A stretch of 40,267 nt of DNA. Origin: an uncultured Alistipes sp. (GTDB lineage: Bacteria; Bacteroidota; Bacteroidia; Bacteroidales; Rikenellaceae). Below, one piece after another: positions 1-6,608 of the stretch. Where the stretch lies: assembly GCA_949285535.1 (NCBI GenBank), contig CASDZP010000017.1:1-40267 (forward strand). Reading direction: 5' to 3'. The number at the start of each line of letters is the position of its first letter. The stretch's first letter is position 1. A program made the position numbers and the translations under genes. A model generated the notes under the pieces. The model saw only the letters and a program-made list of their open reading frames with translations, had not been told where the DNA came from and made no database searches.

Positions 1-173
1 CGTGTCTTGCGTGGGCACGCTTCATCAGCTAATTCCGTTAACAACTGCGCGTATTTTCGCGCGATGAGAACCGATACCGCACGGCTATCTTTCATGTTGT
101 CAATTAACGACATAGTGCTCAAATCTTTTGTCATCTGAGCGGGAATGTCTAATAGTTGCTCTAATTGTTTCAT
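1..173 (-). CDS. Partial hypothetical phage protein (N-terminal 57 residues)
   Basis: An open frame starts with ATG at 173 and runs off the left edge without a stop. The visible protein begins MKQLEQLLDIPAQMTKDL and is polar and probably helical. I do not recognise a family. It lies downstream of the DUF4406 gene on the same strand, so it is probably the next gene of the leftward phage early operon. The start is chosen because it is the first ATG in the open frame. Confidence 0.5.
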   Translation of the reverse strand, partial: MKQLEQLLDIPAQMTKDLSTMSLIDNMKDSRAVSVLIARKYAQLLTELADEACPRKT

Positions 174-364
174 ATTATTCGTTTCTTGTTTATTTACCAC
201 CATTTTCATGAAACCACGAGAATGGTGCGTAAAATTGCATCATCATTTATTAATGTGTGTTATCGCGTATATCGCTCCTATACGAGCAATAGCATATTTC
301 TCCGCATCAGTTATCTTGCGATAATTATTCGTTCACGTAAACTATACATTCTGCCCTCCTTTCT
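174..364. other. Short non-coding gap with a possible broken small gene
   Basis: No intact gene is visible here. On the minus strand a GGAGGG motif precedes an ATG that opens only 12 codons (MYSLRERIIIAR). A second frame then continues as RKITDAEKYAIARIGAIYA up to a stop. Joined by a one-base shift, the two would give a peptide of about 36 residues. This may be a frameshifted remnant or chance. Confidence 0.25.
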
Positions 365-661
365 TCAATTCTGATGTATCTTGTCAATCCTCAATTCTTC
401 AGCCATACACGCCTCAATTCGCGCCCCAACAGATTCACGCCAATCTGGCAACAGATAGATTGCCTCACATCCCATTAATAACCGGATATCTGCTTCCATG
501 TGATCTATCCACTCTGCGCTATCCGGGAGTCCGTTTTCGAGAGGGGACACGGGGATATATCCCATTTTCATTACATCCTCTTTCGCTCGCGCAAACTTAT
601 CGCGAACCTCTTGAAGTGGTAATCCAGTAATCTTTCCTGATATGTAGCATTTTGACCTCAT
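365..661 (-). CDS. DUF4406 domain protein (nucleoside deoxyribosyltransferase-like fold)
   Basis: This 98-residue protein opens with YISGKITGLP and ends with a D..ESVGARIEACMAEELR-type segment. That pattern is typical of DUF4406, a small family of the nucleoside 2-deoxyribosyltransferase-like fold that is common in phages; the glycine loop and the late glutamate helix are the recognisable parts. The substrate is unknown, and a role in nucleotide salvage or base modification is only inferred from the fold. Its ATG overlaps the TGA of the upstream ATPase gene (ATGA), so the two are translationally coupled in the early operon. Confidence 0.75.
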   Translation of the reverse strand: MRSKCYISGKITGLPLQEVRDKFARAKEDVMKMGYIPVSPLENGLPDSAEWIDHMEADIRLLMGCEAIYLLPDWRESVGARIEACMAEELRIDKIHQN

Positions 662-1365
662 AACATCCTTCTCAAATCGTTACCGTTAACTCCTATCTGT
701 TCGTATTGTTCTGCCACTCTCGACGCCAGTCTCTCCGAATATCTTTCGCCGATTCTCTCAAGAGAGAGGTTGCTCGTTATGATTGTGGGTCTATTCCCCT
801 CGTATCTTGCCGTCAGCAGGTCGAGCATCGGCAGAAGTTCATTCCCGTAAGCCTTAACATTGAGTCTCTCGGTACCGAGGTCGTCAACAAAAAGTAAATT
901 AGCCACTTTTGCGACCTCAAATGGACGCGTCTTATTCATTGCACTATCCGCCAACTGAACTGCGGTAAATGAGGCTATTTTCGGGGTCTGCGAGCCTACC
1001 TCGTCACGGAGATATCGTCGCATCACATTTCGAAGAGCGAACATAACGGTTGTCTTACCTGTTCCGACACCTCCCGCGAGTATCACTCCGCTTCGTCCGT
1101 TGGGATTATCCTTTAGCCAAACCACAATGTCTGCGATTGCATCTCTGACCGACGGCGATATCATGGCTAACAACTCTTGCGGGTATGGCGGTGCGGCGAC
1201 GATACTCTTGCGTTCGAGTATCTGTCGTATTACCTCCGCCGTTAACATTCCTGTCAAGGCGTCGGCAGATATGTGCTTAATGGCCTCGAAGAGTTGACCT
1301 GTAATGTTCGGGCGGTTCACTGACCTGTCCGATGCGAGTATCCGTAGAATGTCTGTTCGTGTCAT
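658..1365 (-). CDS. DnaC/IstB-like AAA+ ATPase, putative helicase loader
   Basis: This 235-residue ATPase has a Walker A motif GGVGTGKTT near residue 98, a Walker B LLFVDDLGTE near 160, a sensor-1-like ITSN, and a terminal arginine-containing segment. This is the architecture of DnaC-type helicase loaders. In phages such proteins act with an origin-binding protein to place the replicative helicase. It directly follows a DUF4373-type replication protein, matching the initiator-loader pair of lambdoid modules. Its assumed start (1365) overlaps the end of the upstream gene by 89 nt, which is long. A later start, for example the methionine of MLTAEV, is possible but would remove conserved-looking N-terminal sequence. 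Confidence 0.85.
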   Translation of the reverse strand: MTRTDILRILASDRSVNRPNITGQLFEAIKHISADALTGMLTAEVIRQILERKSIVAAPPYPQELLAMISPSVRDAIADIVVWLKDNPNGRSGVILAGGVGTGKTTVMFALRNVMRRYLRDEVGSQTPKIASFTAVQLADSAMNKTRPFEVAKVANLLFVDDLGTERLNVKAYGNELLPMLDLLTARYEGNRPTIITSNLSLERIGERYSERLASRVAEQYEQIGVNGNDLRRML

Positions 1366-2230
1366 TGCTGTTGCTGTTATCTCGTTTTACCCAGTTGCGG
1401 AATGTTAGATTTGCGCTTCGGCTCTTCCGAAGCAATGGCTCGTAGTTGTGCATAGCCAGTATGATGTCTTGGATTTGCGCCAGAGGATAATCTTCCTTGA
1501 GCTTAACGAATTGCGAGATGGTGAATGGCTCTTTCATCTTTGCGACCCGTGGCGCGTTCGTAGCTATCCAGCGCGTGAACTTACGGAAGTTCTTAACTTC
1601 AGGGGGGGGCGCCGCGGAACTTGGGGGGGTCTCATCGGCGGAGCCGTGTCCCGTAGGTGGAACGGATGAATCATCATCGGCATGAGCGCAAGCCTCCGAC
1701 TTGTCGGGGGCGGCAATTTCTTTTTCTTTTTCTTTTTCTTTTATATTTAATTTTATTTTATTTACTTTTATTTTGTTATCGTTTGTTATAACATTGTTAT
1801 CATTTGTTATAACATTGTTATCATTTGTTATAACATCGCCACCGTTTTTAGACCACCTCGCCGCCATTCCTTTCTTTCCTGCTTCAGACCTCATAGAGCG
1901 TTTATCTATCACACTCTGAAGTCTTTCCTGATGATTGTGCGAGAAAAGTTCCCCATTCTCGACAGACAACATTCCGAGGCTAACGCAATACCCGACAACA
2001 TTCTCTAACTCTTCAAGAGTCACATCGAAGTCAATAGCCAACAGCTCTCTGGTTGTGTCATCCCACGGTAGGGAGAATCTATCCGACGCTGTCAGACATT
2101 CGAGCAGATAATTCCATACGGCATACCCCATGTTACCGAACTTGCGCCTAATTGCCCTTATCTTAAGGTTATTGCGCATATCTCTGTCATGAGAGAAATA
2201 TTCTGCGTTATTCTTACTTGGTCGTGCCAT
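1277..2230 (-). CDS. DUF4373-type phage replication initiator-like protein
   Basis: This 317-residue protein starts MARPSKNNAEYFSHD and has an N-terminal region of about 120 residues resembling the DUF4373 (Lin1244/Lin1753-like) winged-helix domain of phage replication proteins. A low-complexity linker follows (about 130-220), with three NDNNVIT repeats, lysine/glutamate runs and proline/serine stretches. A C-terminal helical region contains NLTFRNWVKRDN. By analogy with lambda O it probably binds the origin and recruits the DnaC-like partner encoded next. The linker DNA carries three 21-bp direct repeats, an AT-rich tract, and G8 and G7 homopolymers. The last 30 residues overlap the next gene and look poorly constrained. 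Confidence 0.75.
   Translation of the reverse strand: MARPSKNNAEYFSHDRDMRNNLKIRAIRRKFGNMGYAVWNYLLECLTASDRFSLPWDDTTRELLAIDFDVTLEELENVVGYCVSLGMLSVENGELFSHNHQERLQSVIDKRSMRSEAGKKGMAARWSKNGGDVITNDNNVITNDNNVITNDNKIKVNKIKLNIKEKEKEKEIAAPDKSEACAHADDDSSVPPTGHGSADETPPSSAAPPPEVKNFRKFTRWIATNAPRVAKMKEPFTISQFVKLKEDYPLAQIQDIILAMHNYEPLLRKSRSANLTFRNWVKRDNSNSNDTNRHSTDTRIGQVSEPPEHYRSTLRGH
1717..1836 (-). repeat. Iteron-like 21-bp repeats next to an AT-rich tract: candidate phage origin
   Basis: Three tandem 21-bp units lie at 1774-1794, 1795-1815 and 1816-1836. The last two are identical and the first differs at one base. Each contains the palindrome TGTTATAACA. Directly beside them, 1717-1773 is almost pure A/T and includes three TTTTTC hexamers. 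The whole block is inside the replication protein gene. Iterons beside an AT-rich unwinding region within the initiator gene is the layout of the lambda origin in O. Origin function is inferred; the repeats themselves are seen. Confidence 0.55.
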
Positions 2231-2242
2231 TTTTTCTACTTT

Positions 2243-2500
2243 TTATACTGAATGTTGTGACATGAACTCTGCCACGCCGTATTTTCTGACCTTCTTAAGG
2301 CGGCCAAGAATGTGACAGACTCTAATTGTTCGAGCCAAAGACATATTGAGCGCACATCCTATCGCCTGTATTGTTCTTGTTGCACTATCGTCATTCGCAT
2401 GATCATACAAGTATGTCAGGACTCTTTCTTCGTCCTTGTTGCTGTCCCTATTGGGTTCAATAGGGGTAATAAGCCGATAATAACTTGTTAAGTAATCCAT
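2243..2500 (-). CDS. Hypothetical protein, possible winged-helix DNA-binding
   Basis: With the start at 2500 (MDYLTSYYRLITPIEPN) the protein has 85 residues. The choice is supported by a tight junction: the upstream stop (TAG at 2505-2503) is followed by two bases and this ATG. The region ERVLTYLYDHANDD followed by TRTIQAIGCALNMSLARTIR resembles the helices of a winged-helix domain and ends in a basic LGRLKKVRKYG segment. A DNA-binding role is inferred only from this pattern. It sits between the NinB-like and replication protein genes. Confidence 0.55.
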   Translation of the reverse strand: MDYLTSYYRLITPIEPNRDSNKDEERVLTYLYDHANDDSATRTIQAIGCALNMSLARTIRVCHILGRLKKVRKYGVAEFMSQHSV

Positions 2501-2502
2501 TG

Positions 2503-2904
2503 CTACATATATCGTGCGTAAAACTCCCACCAATTTCCGCTATTGGGTTGCGGAAGTGTCACCCCCAATTCTTGAGCGGCGAACGCGTTAACCTTATCGA
2601 GATATTGAGTGAATTCTGCCGTATTAAGCGTTGTTGTTGTCGCCGGGGAAGTTACTCGCACCCCGAAGATTCGCCTGTAATGTCCGCCGATGAACGCCTG
2701 CTTAAAGTAGTCATGAAGCTCGTTTTCCGTGTGTCCTGTTTCGTCTGACAGACATCGAAGCCACATCCAATACAACCTGTTCTGGTCAATACTTCGACGT
2801 GACTTCTGACGTCTTATCGAGATTGTGAGCGGAACTCTGTCGGGATATTCCTTGAGAGCCTCCATCAGCGGCTCAACATGAGGCGTGGTTATCTTTATGT
2901 CCAT
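2503..2904 (-). CDS. NinB-like phage recombination protein
   Basis: This 133-residue protein contains RSIDQNRLYWMWLRCLSDE followed by ENELHDYFKQ, and ends with a LDKVNAFAAQELGVTLPQP segment. This matches the NinB (Orf) family of phage recombination mediators, whose lambda member binds single-stranded DNA and can replace host RecFOR. It lies immediately downstream of a RecE-like exonuclease gene, a usual place in a phage recombination module. Family assignment is by pattern recognition. Confidence 0.75.
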   Translation of the reverse strand: MDIKITTPHVEPLMEALKEYPDRVPLTISIRRQKSRRSIDQNRLYWMWLRCLSDETGHTENELHDYFKQAFIGGHYRRIFGVRVTSPATTTTLNTAEFTQYLDKVNAFAAQELGVTLPQPNSGNWWEFYARYM

Positions 2905-2953
2905 GGTTAAAATGCTTCTCCACCATTAGAGAACTCATCAATAGGGTCAATGG

Positions 2954-3952
2954 TTAATTGATTGTTAGAATGTGACTGCCATTATTCAGGTACTCATAGC
3001 CTGCATTGTCTTCAGGATGTGCCTCGCAGTAAGCGATAACACCGAGTGCGGCTTCGTATGCCTCTCGCCCGCGAGCTATGTGCCTCGGCGACGCTACCCT
3101 CAACATCCACTCCCCTGTCAGACCGTTCTTGTCTTTCTCGATGCAGATATAGACAATTATGACTTTCTTGTCGGCTCCAGCCATTGACGCGGTTATGATG
3201 TCATGATATAACGCCTCAGCGAGCGCGTAACTATGTTTCTCCACTTCCCGCTCAAAGCCGAACGGCGATGCGTCGATAGTTGTCTTAATTGACCCGATTA
3301 CGATATCGCCTTTCTTCGCACCGAACGCGGCGCACGAATCATCCGTCACAACCTTGATTATATCGGGGCGACACTTGCAACGGACGTCCTCGAATTCGGC
3401 GAATATCGACACTTCTGTCATGGCATCGGCCAGAAGTGCCCGTCCCTCGTGTGAGGCTCTTATCTCCGCACATGTCGTCGCCACACTCTGCGCGATTGAG
3501 TCGGTCAACAAGTCTTCGGGCATCGAACCGTCAGCGTTACGATATGGCGCAACGAGCGTCTTCCATTCTGCCGTCCTTTTGAGATTCTTGGCTTCAATGT
3601 CTGGTCTCATCTCCGCACATTTAGCCAAAAGCTCTTTCTCATTGTAGATGCGATATCGGTCAAGCGACCTTCCCTCCAATACATCATGAGTGTACGACCC
3701 AATCGTTAGTGCAGTCTTATCCGCGACATTCAGTCCGTTGGCTATATATTCACGGTATTTCCTCGGAGTAGTCGCGTTCTTCAGTATCGACGCGCTGACG
3801 TGCTCGCTCTCTGCATGATATTCTGCATTGTCCATGTCCTCAATCGCAGAGTAATATTTAAGGTCCCCACTTGTTATATATCTGGGCGGTGCAACAAGCT
3901 CTTCGCCCACCTCGAACATATCGAGTTCACGTATATCCATTCCCTCTATCAT
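2954..3952 (-). CDS. RecE/YqaJ-like PD-(D/E)XK exonuclease (DUF3799-type), catalytic motif altered
   Basis: The preferred start is 3952 (MIEGMDIRELDMFEV), two bases after the upstream TAA; a start at 3985 is possible. The 332-residue protein has an early SASILKNATTPRKYREY segment and G(S)YTHDVLEG, then KCRPDII and a late SYALAEALYHD. These are the landmarks of phage RecE-like single-strand-generating nucleases. The expected acidic residue of the (D/E)XK motif is missing: the motif reads IGSIKTT rather than the usual DLKT/DIKT, and the glutamine of the usual YxxQ motif is alanine. The 3' end also looks frameshifted (see findings). It may be a weak or inactive nuclease, or it may use a displaced acidic residue. 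Confidence 0.7.
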   Translation of the reverse strand: MIEGMDIRELDMFEVGEELVAPPRYITSGDLKYYSAIEDMDNAEYHAESEHVSASILKNATTPRKYREYIANGLNVADKTALTIGSYTHDVLEGRSLDRYRIYNEKELLAKCAEMRPDIEAKNLKRTAEWKTLVAPYRNADGSMPEDLLTDSIAQSVATTCAEIRASHEGRALLADAMTEVSIFAEFEDVRCKCRPDIIKVVTDDSCAAFGAKKGDIVIGSIKTTIDASPFGFEREVEKHSYALAEALYHDIITASMAGADKKVIIVYICIEKDKNGLTGEWMLRVASPRHIARGREAYEAALGVIAYCEAHPEDNAGYEYLNNGSHILTIN

Positions 3953-3954
3953 GG

Positions 3955-4392
3955 TTACTTGATTATTAGAGGTCTGATACTCCAAGTGTCAGAGGTGAAC
4001 GCGTTGGTCTTGTTGCGTTTCTTGCCGAGGTAGGTTATCTCAAGCGGCGTCCCCTGCGCGATGTTCAGTGATTCTAAAACACCGGTAAGGCGTCGAGAGG
4101 AGTTTTTGAAAAACACGTTGTTGCCGTTCTCTCTGCGGACAAATACCGCTGTAAGCAGGTCTATTTCGTTCCCGTTATCGGGAGACATCACCGTTTCATT
4201 GCGAAACCCGTAAAAAAAGCATCGCCTCTTATCTCCTGCGTTTTCGGGAGACCAATACTCTACTACAAGGTCAACCGCGGATACCGTCGCCGTATCGAGA
4301 GATTCGGCGTTTTGTAGGAATTCGGGCGTTGCGGCAAGCATTATATCTGATGACTTACCTGCTGTCTGCTGTGTCAATTTCTCTGTGTTCAT
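3955..4392 (-). CDS. Hypothetical phage protein next to exonuclease, possible ssDNA-binding role
   Basis: The start at 4392 (MNTEKLTQQTAG) gives 145 residues. A disordered N-terminus is followed by a compact region containing FFYGFRNETVMS, DLLTAVFVRRENG, GVLESLNIAQGTPLEITYLGKKRNK and DTWSIRPLI. The alternating short strands suggest a beta-rich fold, perhaps OB-like. I do not recognise a named family. Its position just before the recombination nuclease makes an ssDNA-binding or annealing function plausible, but this is inference from context. Confidence 0.5.
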   Translation of the reverse strand: MNTEKLTQQTAGKSSDIMLAATPEFLQNAESLDTATVSAVDLVVEYWSPENAGDKRRCFFYGFRNETVMSPDNGNEIDLLTAVFVRRENGNNVFFKNSSRRLTGVLESLNIAQGTPLEITYLGKKRNKTNAFTSDTWSIRPLIIK

Positions 4393-4399
4393 GTCTTTT

Positions 4400-4567
4400 C
4401 TATTTCTGTTCGTTATCATCTGTTGTGTTGCCTGTTTCGCTTCTCATTACCTCTCTTGTAACCGCCTCTAACAGGTCTTTGATGTGATCAAGAACGCTAA
4501 TCATGCTCTTGTCTTCGTCGAGATAGAATGAAGATGCGAGCGATTCAATCTTCTTTCTAAATACCAT
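4400..4567 (-). CDS. Small hypothetical protein (55 aa)
   Basis: An ATG at 4567 opens a 55-codon frame starting MVFRKKIESLASSFYLDED and ending at TAG (4402-4400). It overlaps the end of the upstream 52-codon membrane gene by 11 nt and stops 8 nt before the next ATG, filling what would otherwise be a gap in a tightly packed operon. The predicted protein is acidic and helical (ISVLDHIKDLLEAVTREV). Function unknown. Confidence 0.55.
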   Translation of the reverse strand: MVFRKKIESLASSFYLDEDKSMISVLDHIKDLLEAVTREVMRSETGNTTDDNEQK

Positions 4568-4715
4568 ACCTCTTGTTAGTTAGTGTTAAGTGTGTTCTGT
4601 CGTCTATTGACTGATATCGTGGTTTTCTGCTTGCCGCTGTCGTTATCGCCATCGCCAAAACGATTAGTCCTATGGCTCCTATGGTTATCGCGGCTATTGT
4701 CATTGCTCCCGTCAT
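4557..4715 (-). CDS. Small predicted membrane protein (52 aa)
   Basis: The ATG at 4715 overlaps the upstream TGA in an ATGA junction, which decides the start over a longer upstream one. The peptide MTGAMTIAAITIGAIGLIVLAMAITTAA is a single strongly hydrophobic segment followed by a basic polar tail (SRKPRYQSIDD). It is likely a one-span inner-membrane peptide. No family recognised; small membrane peptides are common in phage early operons. Confidence 0.5.
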   Translation of the reverse strand: MTGAMTIAAITIGAIGLIVLAMAITTAASRKPRYQSIDDRTHLTLTNKRYGI

Positions 4716-4909
4716 AAATGTGATCTCCAAAATCTTATAATCTCCTGCCCTAAATAGAACTTGCGGCAATTATGTCGGCGAAGTCCGCACTTGATTTTCC
4801 CGTTCGTGGTTAACCGTCTTAGCGTACTGCGGTGGATACCGAGTATTGCGCATGTCTCTGTGACGGAATACCGATTGTCTCTGCCGATTTTAGGTTCTGC
4901 TGCCGTCAT
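4712..4909 (-). CDS. Excisionase-like small HTH protein
   Basis: This 65-residue protein contains YSVTETCAILGIHRSTLRRLT followed by NGKIKCGLRRHNCRKFYLGQEIIRFW. That is the helix-turn-helix plus wing pattern of the MerR-like/HTH_17 family used by excisionases and by DUF3853-type proteins of Bacteroidetes elements. It could be the directionality factor for the attachment site at 7461-7507, though the integrase is outside the window. It is coupled to the following membrane peptide gene by an ATGA overlap. Confidence 0.6.
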   Translation of the reverse strand: MTAAEPKIGRDNRYSVTETCAILGIHRSTLRRLTTNGKIKCGLRRHNCRKFYLGQEIIRFWRSHL

Positions 4910-4923
4910 TGTGCACCTCCATT

Positions 4924-5127
4924 CTATTGTATTCTCGTTACCGAGTATGAGTCATTGTCAATTCGTTTCGTCGTAAAGTAGTATCCCGACTTCTTCATCG
5001 CGCTCGCCCTCTGTAACACAACCGACTGACGCAGATGCTTGTCGAGGACCTTATATTCGACGCCCACCTGCATTTTAAGGAGGGTCGCCTTAACGTCTGG
5101 TTTTAGAATCAGTCTCAAATTCTCCAT
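4924..5127 (-). CDS. Hypothetical phage protein (67 aa)
   Basis: The frame starts MENLRLILKPDVKATLLKM and ends GYYFTTKRIDNDSYSVTRIQ. It overlaps the end of the FISUMP-domain gene by 38 nt and precedes the excisionase-like gene by 14 nt, consistent with operon packing. The alternation of charged and hydrophobic residues suggests a small alpha/beta fold with a terminal hairpin. No family recognised. Confidence 0.5.
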   Translation of the reverse strand: MENLRLILKPDVKATLLKMQVGVEYKVLDKHLRQSVVLQRASAMKKSGYYFTTKRIDNDSYSVTRIQ

Positions 5128-5599
5128 CTCTAATTAATCTTACATTGAACTTATTCCCCTTATTGACATGCTGAGAGGGGAAAACACCATGCGGTGTCAA
5201 TATCATACCGTAAACATAGAATTTCCCGCAGGGGGTTGATGACCAGTAATAACCGTAAGTTCCGTTCCCGACCAGCACCTTGTCGTCATATACGATATGA
5301 CCGGCTGTCGGCAGGGTGAGCGTTGCACCGGTCTTGTAATCGACAAACGTCCCCTCATTCGTCTGCGGGTCGAATGAATAGCGAGACCCGAAATAGAGCC
5401 GTTTCATCTCGGCAGCTGTCGGTATTCGCCACCCTTTGGGAACTGCCTTTACCGCTTCGTCGAACGTGAAATGGCGTTTTGCAAAAATCCCAAGCCATTT
5501 ACAAATAATGTTGGGATATTTAACCACATTCGTCGTCGCCCACATCATATTGGCGACTTTTACGCAAGAATACTTCTTCATTGTGTCGTTGGTTTTCAT
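5090..5599 (-). CDS. FISUMP-like (C-type-lectin-fold-like) domain protein
   Basis: The start at 5599 (MKTNDTMKKYSC) follows the upstream TAA after one base, giving 169 residues. A WATTNV segment, a HFTFDEAVKAVPKGWRIPTA segment, GYYWSSTP and a final NVRLIRD match the Fibrobacter succinogenes major paralogous domain/DUF1566 pattern, which adopts a C-type-lectin-like fold. Most such proteins in Bacteroidetes are exported; this one has no signal peptide and sits in a phage early operon, which is unusual. Ligand unknown. Domain call fairly sure, function open. Confidence 0.7.
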   Translation of the reverse strand: MKTNDTMKKYSCVKVANMMWATTNVVKYPNIICKWLGIFAKRHFTFDEAVKAVPKGWRIPTAAEMKRLYFGSRYSFDPQTNEGTFVDYKTGATLTLPTAGHIVYDDKVLVGNGTYGYYWSSTPCGKFYVYGMILTPHGVFPSQHVNKGNKFNVRLIRDGEFETDSKTRR

Positions 5600-5600
5600 G

Positions 5601-5795
5601 TTAATCCCCAAAATATGAACCGCTCGGCGCATCAGCATACTCCCTTGCAATTCCCTCCATCATACTGCGAGATGTGAACTCAGATTCGTAACGAACGGTG
5701 ATTTTGGCGCGAGGATTCTTTTCTTCAGTACGTACATTGACTTCCTGCGTGTTCTCTTGATTGACTTTCTCTCTTTCCATAACTCTGTTGTTCAT
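5601..5795 (-). CDS. Hypothetical first gene of leftward phage operon (64 aa)
   Basis: This small polar protein begins MNNRVMEREKVNQENT and ends ADAPSGSYFGD. A start at MEREK (5780) is equally possible. It is the first gene after the leftward promoter at 5849-5879 and stops one base before the FISUMP gene's ATG. No family recognised. Confidence 0.45.
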   Translation of the reverse strand: MNNRVMEREKVNQENTQEVNVRTEEKNPRAKITVRYESEFTSRSMMEGIAREYADAPSGSYFGD

Positions 5796-5824
5796 TATTT
5801 TTTTATTTTTGTCGTGATTGCAGT

Positions 5825-5907
5825 TGTGATTAGTTTTTAATCACAGCACAAATGTAAATAATAAATTCACAAAAACAAAATATTTGTGAATTTATTTTTC
5901 ACAAATA
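5825..5907. promoter_or_regulatory. Repressor operator region with shared TTGTGA half-sites
   Basis: Two inverted repeats lie between the divergent operon and the repressor. One has perfect 11-bp arms, AAATTCACAAA at 5863-5873 and TTTGTGAATTT at 5883-5893. The other has 8-bp arms, TGTGATTA at 5825-5832 and TAATCACA at 5838-5845. A further half-site, TTCACAAAT, lies near 5898-5906. All share a TTGTGA core. The first overlaps the -33 box and the second the likely start of the leftward promoter, as expected of phage repressor operators. Confidence 0.6.
5849..5879 (-). promoter_or_regulatory. Leftward early promoter (Bacteroidetes type)
   Basis: On the minus strand the -7 box TACATTTG (5856-5849) fits TAnnTTTG. 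A TTTG lies at 5879-5876 with a 19-bp spacer, matching the Bacteroidetes sigma consensus. It drives the leftward phage operon and is flanked by the operator repeats. Confidence 0.65.
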
Positions 5908-5918
5908 ATACTACAACC

Positions 5919-6602
5919 ATGGAATTATCACAGGAAAACACTGCATTACAAAGACTTAAATTAACAATACTTTACCTAAAAAAATGTAGAACAATAATAT
6001 CTCAAGCAGAATTCGCAAGTATGATAGGCATTAAAGCCAGTCAAATGTCAGAAATTTTGAATGGCAAGCGCAAGTTAAGTGAACAAGTAATTAACAAAAT
6101 AATAAAAACATTCACTCAAATAAATCCCAATTGGCTGTTGACAGGGAAAGGCGAAATGGTTAACTCTTCTCCTGAAGAGAACACAAAAAACGAAAACAAT
6201 AACAATAATCTTAATATTGTTCCGCTTTTGCCTGTTTCTGCGCGAGGCGGCTCTCTTGGCGATTTCGTCTCTTCTGTCAAACCTGAAGACTGCGAGAAGA
6301 TAATTTCTCCGATTAATGGCGTTGATTTCGCGATGCCCGTCTACGGGGATTCGATGGAACCCGAATATCCAAGCGGTTCTACGGTATTAATCAAAAAGAT
6401 TAACGAGCGTGCATTCATAGTGTGGGGACAGACTTACGTCCTCGACACATGTAATGGGTCAGTAATCAAGAGAATATTACCCGGGCCAGACGAGAACAGC
6501 GTCACCTGCGTATCTCTCAATAGCGAATACCCACCGTTCGTTGTGCGCTTTGAAGATATGTTCGGTATGTACAGAGTATTAATGGTATTATCGTTTAAAT
6601 AA
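5919..6602 (+). CDS. Phage CI-like repressor with S24 (LexA-like) peptidase domain
   Basis: The ATG at 5919 (MELSQENTALQ) gives 227 residues; upstream codons fall inside the operator region, so this start is preferred. The N-terminal domain has a helix-turn-helix with SQAEFASMIGIKASQMSEILNG. The C-terminal domain has VSARGGSLGDF, near where the autocleavage site lies in such proteins, and MPVYGDSMEPEYPSG with the catalytic serine. VIKRILPG near the end supplies the candidate lysine. It should bind the TTGTGA operators and keep the leftward operon silent until SOS-type cleavage. The lipoprotein gene follows after only six bases. Confidence 0.85.
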   Translation: MELSQENTALQRLKLTILYLKKCRTIISQAEFASMIGIKASQMSEILNGKRKLSEQVINKIIKTFTQINPNWLLTGKGEMVNSSPEENTKNENNNNNLNIVPLLPVSARGGSLGDFVSSVKPEDCEKIISPINGVDFAMPVYGDSMEPEYPSGSTVLIKKINERAFIVWGQTYVLDTCNGSVIKRILPGPDENSVTCVSLNSEYPPFVVRFEDMFGMYRVLMVLSFK

Positions 6603-6608
6603 GTGACT

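Noticed and set aside
1774..1836. Three 21-bp repeats considered as a CRISPR array
   Set aside because: The units are tandem without spacers, lie in a coding frame and are palindromic in part; an iteron explanation fits better.
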